A stretch of DNA of 35,359 nucleotides, from assembly GCA_030706735.1 (NCBI GenBank), contig JAUZNZ010000040.1, positions 1-35,359 on the forward strand, in the 5' to 3' direction. The translations under genes and the position numbers were made by a program. The stretch's first letter is position 1, and every line of letters begins with the position of its first letter. The DNA comes from Bacteroidota bacterium. GTDB lineage: Bacteria > Bacteroidota > Bacteroidia > Chitinophagales > Chitinophagaceae. The notes under the pieces were generated by a model. The model had not been told where the DNA came from and did no database searches. It saw nothing but the letters and a program-made list of their open reading frames with translations. Of the stretch, positions 9,248-15,090 are shown piece after piece.

Positions 9248-9253
9248 ACATTC
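9213..9253. repeat. 12-bp tandem duplication and inverted repeat at the preT 3' end
   Basis: TGAATGTTCCCG occurs twice head to tail at 9213-9236. Its GAATGTTC core (9226-9233) is complementary to GAACATTC at 9246-9253, so a stem of 8 bp with a 12-nt loop can form across the preT stop codon (9245-9247). The result is a possible hairpin in the preT-preA intercistronic RNA. Any role in tuning the PreT:PreA ratio or RNA stability is inference. Confidence 0.5.
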
Positions 9254-9295
9254 CCCCGGGGCGGCGCAAATTGACAAACCTAAAAAGCAAACGAC

Positions 9296-10564
9296 ATGGC
9301 CAATTTACATACGGATTTTCTGGGCATCCACTCCCCCAACCCCTACTGGCTGGCAAGCGCCCCGCCCACGGATAAGAAAATAAATGTCCTGCGCGCTTTC
9401 GAAGCCGGATGGGGCGGCGTGGTATGGAAGACACTCGGCAGCCAGGTGAAGAATGTCAGCTCTCGCTACTCCGCCGTGGATTACGAGGGGAGCCGCGTCA
9501 TGGGCTTCAATAATATCGAGCTCATCAGTGATCGCCCTCTCGACATCAATTTAAAGGAGATAGCGGAATGCGTTCGCCTCTTCCCGGACCGGGCCATGGT
9601 CGTCTCCCTCATGGCGGACAATGATCGGAACAGCTGGCATGAGCTGATCAAACAAGTGGAAGACGCGGGAGCGCATGGGCTGGAATTAAATTTCGGTTGC
9701 CCCCACGGCATGACCGAGCGAGGCATGGGCGCCGCCGTGGGTCAGGACCCGGAGATCGCCCGCATGGTCGTGGACTGGGTGATGGAGGCGGCCCATATTC
9801 CCGTGATCACCAAACTTACGCCGAACGTGCATTCCGTCGTACCCACCGGCCGGGCCGCCGTGGAGGCAGGCACGAACGCCCTTTCCCTCATCAATACCAT
9901 CCAGTCCGTCACCGGCGTCGACCTCGATACCTTCATTCCCAATCCCAATGTGGGCGGCAAATCGACGTTTGGCGGCTATTGCGGTCCCGCGGTAAAGCCG
10001 ATCGCTTTGAAAATGCTGACGACCATCACCCAGGATCCCGTCACGTCGAAAGTGCCCGTATCCGGGATCGGCGGCATCAGCACATGGAAGGACGCCGCGG
10101 AGTTCATGTTGCTCGGCGCGACCAGCGTCCAGGTCTGTACCGCCGTCATGACGCATGGCTTCCGCATCATCGAGGACCTTTGCGAGGGATTGAATAACTG
10201 GATGGATGAAAAAGGATTCACGCGGATCGAAGACTTCATCGGCAAGTCCGTCCCCACCCTGACGCAATGGGAAGAACTGGATATCAACTACCATGTTGTG
10301 GCCCGGATCGACCCCGCTAAATGCATTCACTGCGGACTTTGTTACATCGCCTGCGAGGACGCCAGCCACCAGTCGATACGTCTCGACTATGGCAATCCGT
10401 ACAACACCTATACGATCAAGGAGGAGGAATGCGTCGGCTGCAACCTCTGCAACCTGATCTGCCCCGTTGACGGCTGCATCACGATGGTCGAACAACGAAA
10501 AGGCGCGGAATACCTGAACTGGCGGGAATTCCAGCGCCGCGGCCTGCCGCTCAACGATCATTGA
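9296..10564 (+). CDS. preA: NAD-dependent dihydropyrimidine dehydrogenase, PreA subunit
   Basis: The 422-residue catalytic subunit that reduces uracil or thymine at FMN. The first ~320 residues form the dihydroorotate-dehydrogenase-like barrel, with LELNFGCPHG (129-138), KLTPNV (173-178), GGYCGPAVKPIAL and GIGGISTWKDA (phosphate binding). The C-terminus carries two [4Fe-4S] motifs: C343, C346, C349, C353 and C379, C382, C385, C389. At the active-site loop ERGMGAAVGQDPE, my remembered alignment puts Val148 where the mammalian enzyme has its general-acid Cys (Cys671 in pig). As I recall it, E. coli PreA has the same difference. It is the last gene of the operon and ends convergently 28 bp from galM. 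Confidence 0.93.
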   Translation: MANLHTDFLGIHSPNPYWLASAPPTDKKINVLRAFEAGWGGVVWKTLGSQVKNVSSRYSAVDYEGSRVMGFNNIELISDRPLDINLKEIAECVRLFPDRAMVVSLMADNDRNSWHELIKQVEDAGAHGLELNFGCPHGMTERGMGAAVGQDPEIARMVVDWVMEAAHIPVITKLTPNVHSVVPTGRAAVEAGTNALSLINTIQSVTGVDLDTFIPNPNVGGKSTFGGYCGPAVKPIALKMLTTITQDPVTSKVPVSGIGGISTWKDAAEFMLLGATSVQVCTAVMTHGFRIIEDLCEGLNNWMDEKGFTRIEDFIGKSVPTLTQWEELDINYHVVARIDPAKCIHCGLCYIACEDASHQSIRLDYGNPYNTYTIKEEECVGCNLCNLICPVDGCITMVEQRKGAEYLNWREFQRRGLPLNDH

Positions 10565-10573
10565 CCCTTACCC

Positions 10574-10589
10574 GGCCGGTCGCCCGGCC
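10574..10589. terminator. GC hairpin between convergent preA and galM
   Basis: GGCCGG (10574-10579), loop TCGC, CCGGCC (10584-10589) form a perfect 6-bp stem in the 28-bp gap between two converging genes. There is no clear U-tract on either side, only ACCCTATTTCTT on the + side. It is probably a shared terminator or an RNA 3'-end stabiliser. Confidence 0.4.
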
Positions 10590-10592
10590 ACC

Positions 10593-11780
10593 CTATTTCT
10601 TCACCGAGAATTTATAGACCGTTTCCGATTGGTAATCCTGCTTTGGCTTCAGCTCCGTGGACGGGAACGAGGGTTGATTCGGAGAATCGGGGAAATGCTG
10701 GGTCTCGAGGCAGATCGCGCCGCGATGATCGTCCCTTTTTCCATTTTTCAGGGGGTTCATTCCGTTTAAGAAATTACCACTATAAAATTGTACGCCGGGT
10801 TGATCGGTATACACATCCATGACGATGCCGCTCAGGTCGCCCGTCACCGTGACGGCATGGTTCAGTCCGCCCCCTTTGTTCGGGTTTAATACGAAATTGT
10901 GATCATACCCTTTTCCGTATTTCAATTGCCGGTTGTCCGAATCGATCCGCGCGCCGATCGCAGTGGGCTGCCGGAAGTCGAATGGCGTGCCCGCCACGGG
11001 TTCGATCTTTCCCGTAGGGATCAGCGTGGAATCGACAGGTGTATAATGATCCGCATTGATTTGCAGGAGATGATTATTGATCGTGCCGTTGCCCTGGCCA
11101 TTCAGATTGAAGTAGGCATGGTTGGTCAGGTTCAGGACCGTCGCTTTGTCGGTGCTGGCCCGGTAGTCGATCTTGAGCTCATTGCTGTCGGTCAATGTAT
11201 ACGTCACACTGACCTGGAGGTTGCCCGGATAGCCTTCTTCCCCATCCTTCGCCAAATAGGATAACTCAACCGAATGATCGCTCGCCCGCTTGGTCTCCCA
11301 CATGACCGCACCGAATCCTTTCCTGCCGCCGTGCAGGGAATTGGGCGGATTGTTGATGGCCAGCGAATAGGTTTTGCCGTCAAGGGTGAATTTGCCCCTG
11401 GCGATTCGATTGCCATAACGTCCGACGACCGCGCCAAAGAAGGTTTCCGGGCGATGCACATATTTCCGGATGCTATCATAACCCAGCACGACATCGGTCA
11501 TTACGCCATTTTTATCCGGCACCATCACGCTGACCACGCGCGCGCCATAATTCGTGATGGCAACCGCCGCTTTATTGCTGTTGCGGAGGATATACAGATA
11601 GCTCGGCTTGCCGTTAACGGTATCCCGAAAGGCCGCGGTATCGGGCAGCGCATATTGGGTCGCCGTCGCGATAGTCGAATCGGTCGATGCGGGCGTTCCG
11701 TTCGAAGAACTGTTGCCGCCGCCGCAACTCATGATCAGGCAGAAGGCGAGGACGAGGCAGGAAAGGAGGAGTTTGTTCAT
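10593..11780 (-). CDS. galM: Aldose 1-epimerase (mutarotase), predicted lipoprotein
   Basis: Interconverts alpha and beta anomers of galactose or glucose. The 395-residue protein has the GalM fold hallmarks: GRYGNRIARG (120-129), the catalytic His221 in TNHAYFNL, GYDHNFVL (291-298), and the catalytic base Glu359 in CLETQHFPDSPNQP. The N-terminus, MNKLLLSCLVLAFCLIMSCGGG, is a lipoprotein signal with a lipobox ending at Cys19, followed by a Ser/Asn/Thr-rich linker, so the enzyme is predicted to sit in the periplasm, membrane-anchored. That is unlike the cytosolic E. coli GalM, and similar lipoprotein mutarotases occur in Bacteroidota. It is the downstream partner of galK, 19 bp apart on the same strand. 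Confidence 0.9.
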   Translation of the reverse strand: MNKLLLSCLVLAFCLIMSCGGGNSSSNGTPASTDSTIATATQYALPDTAAFRDTVNGKPSYLYILRNSNKAAVAITNYGARVVSVMVPDKNGVMTDVVLGYDSIRKYVHRPETFFGAVVGRYGNRIARGKFTLDGKTYSLAINNPPNSLHGGRKGFGAVMWETKRASDHSVELSYLAKDGEEGYPGNLQVSVTYTLTDSNELKIDYRASTDKATVLNLTNHAYFNLNGQGNGTINNHLLQINADHYTPVDSTLIPTGKIEPVAGTPFDFRQPTAIGARIDSDNRQLKYGKGYDHNFVLNPNKGGGLNHAVTVTGDLSGIVMDVYTDQPGVQFYSGNFLNGMNPLKNGKRDDHRGAICLETQHFPDSPNQPSFPSTELKPKQDYQSETVYKFSVKK

Positions 11781-11799
11781 ATAGCAATAATTGATTTTT

Positions 11800-12972
11800 T
11801 TAAATACGCGAGGTGCCGCTCTCGATCTGTCCCTTGTACATCCGCAAATCTCTGTTCATGGCGCGCTTGTAAGCCGATGCCGTCCGCCTGGTCAGCTCCT
11901 CGATGGCTTCTTCCCGGACCAGGTTGATCGTACAGCCCCCGAAACCTCCGCCCATCATGCGGGCGCCAAGCACGGCCGGCTCTTCCCTGACCTGCTCAAC
12001 CAGGAAGTCCAATTCCGGACAGCTGACCTCATAGTCGCGGCTCAGGCCTTCATGGGTGGCGAACATTCGCTCTCCGAATGATTCCATATCTCCCTTCTCC
12101 AGGTCATCGCAGGCGGCCAGCAAACGTGCATTCTCGCCCACGACATAGTTGCAGCGGCGATAGATCAACAGGTCCGCCGGCGCCACATATCGTTCCAGCA
12201 TGCCCGGGCTTACATCGCGAAGGCTCAATACCTCCGGGTGATGGGCTTGCACCAGCCGGGTGCCCGCTTCACACTGCTTTCGCCTCGTGTTGTATTCTGA
12301 GCTGGCAAGGGAATGCTTAACGCCGGTGTCGAACAAAACGATCCGGATGCCCTCCGACCGGAAGGGGACGTAAGCATATTCGAGCGAGCGGCAATCCAGG
12401 CGGATCACGGAATCCTTCCGGCCGAACATGCTGGCAAATTGATCCATGATGCCGCATTTGACGCCGACAAACTCGTTTTCTGCTTTCTGTGCCAGCCTGA
12501 CCATCGTCAGGGCGTCGAGGCCCAGCCCGAACACGTCATTCAGTGCAAAGACGGTAGCGCATTCCAGGGCAGCGGAAGAAGACATGCCCGCGCCGATAGG
12601 AATATCGCCTCCGAATACGCAGTTGAAGCCGCTGAAAACTTTTCCATGCGCTTGCAATTGCGATACCACCCCAAGGATATAATCCGGCCACTGCTGCGGG
12701 GACGTACTGAACTCATGCAATTTCCCCCGGTACCGTTGATCCAGGTCGGCCGCGACCAGGTGCATTTCCTCGTCATCCCGGGGCGACACGGCCATATAGA
12801 CTGCCTTGTCGATGGCAGCCGGCAACACAAATCCATTATTATAATCAGTATGCTCTCCGATCAGGTTCACTCGCCCCGGAGAACGGACCAACACAGGCTC
12901 CTCTGCAAAGAGGTCTTTGAAAAGGGAAGAGATCCGCGAAATAAGAGAAGCATCTCTCTGAGTAATTGGCAT
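11800..12972 (-). CDS. galK: Galactokinase
   Basis: ATP-dependent phosphorylation of alpha-D-galactose at C1, first step of the Leloir pathway. The 390-residue protein shows all three GHMP-kinase motifs: the substrate signature RSPGRVNLIGEHTDYNNG (30-47), the ATP-binding PIGAGMSSSAAL (125-136), and MMGGGFGGCTINLV near the C-terminus. Asp177 in GIMDQFAS matches the catalytic aspartate. I chose ATG 12972 because it gives the standard N-terminus; the frame is open to 13056, but that extension translates a GC-rich repeat and an A/T-rich leader. galM follows after 19 bp. No galT or galE is seen in the window. Confidence 0.94.
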   Translation of the reverse strand: MPITQRDASLISRISSLFKDLFAEEPVLVRSPGRVNLIGEHTDYNNGFVLPAAIDKAVYMAVSPRDDEEMHLVAADLDQRYRGKLHEFSTSPQQWPDYILGVVSQLQAHGKVFSGFNCVFGGDIPIGAGMSSSAALECATVFALNDVFGLGLDALTMVRLAQKAENEFVGVKCGIMDQFASMFGRKDSVIRLDCRSLEYAYVPFRSEGIRIVLFDTGVKHSLASSEYNTRRKQCEAGTRLVQAHHPEVLSLRDVSPGMLERYVAPADLLIYRRCNYVVGENARLLAACDDLEKGDMESFGERMFATHEGLSRDYEVSCPELDFLVEQVREEPAVLGARMMGGGFGGCTINLVREEAIEELTRRTASAYKRAMNRDLRMYKGQIESGTSRI

Positions 12973-13033
12973 GATCGTCAGGTCTGTAAATGTCAAAATA
13001 ACATATATTTCCCCGAAAAGAAAAAAATAACCT

Positions 13034-13089
13034 CGCGGCCACGTCCCGCTTTTCACCTCCTCACGGCTACGTCCCGCTGTTCATCTCCC
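13034..13089. repeat. Imperfect 28-bp tandem repeat upstream of galK
   Basis: Two adjacent 28-bp units (13034-13061 and 13062-13089) match at 23 of 28 positions and share the core ACGTCCCGCT. They fill most of the 134-bp gap between the dipeptide-epimerase stop and the galK start. On the minus strand, the unit nearest galK ends in a short GCGG/CCGC stem followed by TTATTTTTTTC, so it may help terminate the epimerase transcript or lie in the galK leader. Function unknown. Confidence 0.5.
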
Positions 13090-13106
13090 TGCGCCGCGCC
13101 CTCCGC

Positions 13107-14135
13107 TCACTCCTTTTGGTACAGCCCCGTAAAGTTTATCCCCAGGCCGGGCCCGGCAGGCAGGCCGACCTTCCCATCCCGGAAACGGAGTCCCGTCGCG
13201 AGGTCTTCCTTTAACAATAACGGACCGTCCATATCCACATAGTCAAGGTAAGGCAGCAACTGAGCGATGGCCGCGCTCCCGACCGTGCTTTCATTCATAC
13301 TCCCGACCATGACCTTCATACCCGATTCCCGGGCTGCCGCGATCATACGAAGCGCCGGCGTGATCCCGCTGCACTTCGTCAGCTTGATATTGATCCCGTG
13401 AAAATGCCCCGGGCATTTCGCGACATCCGCCTCCTGAACACAGGCTTCATCGGCGATGAGAGGCAGCGGCGACCAGGCATAGAGGCGCTTCATGCCCTCC
13501 CAGTCGCCCTTGTCCAGCGGTTGCTCCACGAATTCGACGCCAAGGGCCTGTAAACGGGGGATCTTTTCGAACGCCTCGTCAACCGTCCATCCGGAATTGG
13601 CGTCGACGCGGAAAACGGCGTCCGAATGCTTCCGTAAAGCCTCCATGATGGCCAGGTCTTCGGGCACGCCCAGTTTGATCTTATAGATGGGCCAGGGACA
13701 TTCCTTCATCTTCGCGACCATGCGCTCGACCGTGTCTATACCGATCGTAAAATCGGTCATGGGGCCCTTCGAGGGATCCAAACCCCATAGCACATGGAGG
13801 GGCTTTCCTTTCAACTTTCCGAACAGATCCCAGGCGGCTATGTCCAACGCGCAGACTAAAAAGGGGTTTTCAGGCAGTAAATGGTGCAGGTAATGCCAGT
13901 ATCGCCCCGGTTCCGTGAAGGCAAACTTCCCGATAAGGGCCCTTTTCGCTTCCAGGTCGGCGACCATCTTCTCTACCGGTATATTATAATAGGTGATGGC
14001 AGGGGCTTCTCCGAATCCGGTGAACGTCCCCAACCGTAATTCTACGATAAGGGTCGGCTGGTGGGTCTTTGTGCCTCTGGAGATCGTGAAAGGATGCCTG
14101 AAGGCAAGGCTAAAAGACTGGTAGTTGACTTCCAT
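13107..14135 (-). CDS. Dipeptide epimerase (L-Ala-D/L-Glu epimerase type), enolase superfamily
   Basis: A 342-residue member of the mandelate racemase/muconate-lactonising subgroup. The acid/base lysines are Lys152 and Lys154 in YKIKLG and Lys251 in NIKLTKCSG. The magnesium ligands are Asp178 (FRVDANSGW), Glu204 (EFVEQPL) and Asp229 (LIADEACV). The wording FVEQPL plus IADEAC and an N-terminal capping domain with ISRGTKT is typical of L-Ala-D/L-Glu epimerases, which act in murein-peptide recycling. True substrate specificity needs testing, since this subgroup includes other dipeptide epimerases. ATG 14135 is used; a TTG three codons upstream falls inside a promoter-like -7 element. Confidence 0.87.
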   Translation of the reverse strand: MEVNYQSFSLAFRHPFTISRGTKTHQPTLIVELRLGTFTGFGEAPAITYYNIPVEKMVADLEAKRALIGKFAFTEPGRYWHYLHHLLPENPFLVCALDIAAWDLFGKLKGKPLHVLWGLDPSKGPMTDFTIGIDTVERMVAKMKECPWPIYKIKLGVPEDLAIMEALRKHSDAVFRVDANSGWTVDEAFEKIPRLQALGVEFVEQPLDKGDWEGMKRLYAWSPLPLIADEACVQEADVAKCPGHFHGINIKLTKCSGITPALRMIAAARESGMKVMVGSMNESTVGSAAIAQLLPYLDYVDMDGPLLLKEDLATGLRFRDGKVGLPAGPGLGINFTGLYQKE

Positions 14136-14141
14136 GGGACG

Positions 14142-14149
14142 CAAATTTA
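14142..14149 (-). promoter_or_regulatory. Bacteroidota -7 element close to the dipeptide epimerase start
   Basis: On the minus strand the bases read TAAATTTG, a full match to TAnnTTTG. Its end is 6 nt from the ATG at 14135, which would give a transcript with a nearly absent leader. No TTTG-like -33 element is seen at the expected distance, so this is a weak call. Confidence 0.35.
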
Positions 14150-14364
14150 CGGGAATGCACTATGCCGTAAGGCAGGCTTTTCCCCGCTCCGGGCCATAGG
14201 GAAACTACCAGGGGAACTTCGGGCTTTTCCTATTTTTGAGAAAATTTTTCCGTTTCTGGGAAGGAATAATACGCGTGCCAACTCGCAATTGATTCAATAT
14301 CAATGCATTGAAAATTGGTACGGGTTTTACATATACCTTGCATACCTTTTAAAACACGTACCCG

Positions 14365-15051
14365 ATGAAACTTCTTAACAACAGCCGAATTCAGAAACAG
14401 ATTATCGCCCTGTCTTTTGTCCTTCTTTTTACCGGCATTAGCCGTTCCATCGCTCAGCAGCAGTTGCAGGCCAATAACAATGCAAATGTTACCGCCGCCC
14501 TGATGCTTGGTTTTTCCGGTGCGATCAATTCCGCTTCTACCAGCCAGTTGACCTGGACCATGGAAAATGAGACCTCCGGTAAGTGGTTCATTGTGGAAAG
14601 GTCGAACGACGGGAACGCTTTCGATTCCATCGGTCAGGTCGTTGCTCGCAATAACGCTCACGATACCAGCTATACCTTTGTTGACGGTCACATCATGATC
14701 GGCCATAATTACTATCGCCTGCGCATGGTTGATAATGACGGCGTCATCCGTTTCTCCAAGATCATTTGCCTGGATAATAATGCAGCGAATAGCGCAGTGA
14801 AAATGCAGGTTTACCCCAACCCCGCCATCTCTGTGGTGAATGTTACGCTGACCAGCGCGAAGAATGAGGAAGTGAGTGTCAGGATCTTTAACCTCGCCGG
14901 TATCCTGTTGTCTACGAGCCAGGCCCGTGTGAATACAGGGATCAATCAGCAGTCGATCGCAGTAGGCGGCCTGAAGACGGGTAACTACATCATCCGGATC
15001 AGCGGCGCCCAGGGTTCTACCGAATTTGTACAGATGTTCTCCAAGATATAA
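14365..15051 (+). CDS. T9SS type A sorting-domain protein, small secreted protein of unknown function
   Basis: A 228-residue predicted secreted protein. Residues 1-30 form a Sec signal peptide (hydrophobic IIALSFVLLFTGI, cleavage after RSIA). The mid part reads WTMENETSGKWFIVERSNDGNAF, then SYTFVDG and YYRLRMVDNDG, a fibronectin-III-like or immunoglobulin-like pattern seen just ahead of the sorting domain in many Bacteroidota proteins. The C-terminal ~80 residues begin at VYPNPA (149-154) and include VRIFNLAGILL, LKTGNYIIRI and a final FVQMFSKI, the type A sorting signal used by the type IX secretion system. It has no separate enzymatic domain, so it may be a structural or adhesive surface protein. 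It converges on malQ. Confidence 0.85.
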   Translation: MKLLNNSRIQKQIIALSFVLLFTGISRSIAQQQLQANNNANVTAALMLGFSGAINSASTSQLTWTMENETSGKWFIVERSNDGNAFDSIGQVVARNNAHDTSYTFVDGHIMIGHNYYRLRMVDNDGVIRFSKIICLDNNAANSAVKMQVYPNPAISVVNVTLTSAKNEEVSVRIFNLAGILLSTSQARVNTGINQQSIAVGGLKTGNYIIRISGAQGSTEFVQMFSKI

Positions 15052-15060
15052 TTGATCGAA

Positions 15061-15090
15061 AGGCTCCCTCCGGCGAAAGCGGCGGGGCCT
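15061..15090. terminator. Hairpin between convergent T9SS gene and malQ
   Basis: AGGCTCC (15061-15067) pairs with GGGGCCT (15084-15090), including one G-U, with an inner CCG/CGG extension. It fills the 37-bp gap between two converging genes and reaches the malQ stop. No clear U-tract follows on either strand. It is probably a shared 3'-end structure. Confidence 0.4.

Noticed and set aside
12973-13056. Upstream extension of galK
   Set aside because: It translates the tandem repeat and an A/T leader; ATG 12972 gives the normal N-terminus.
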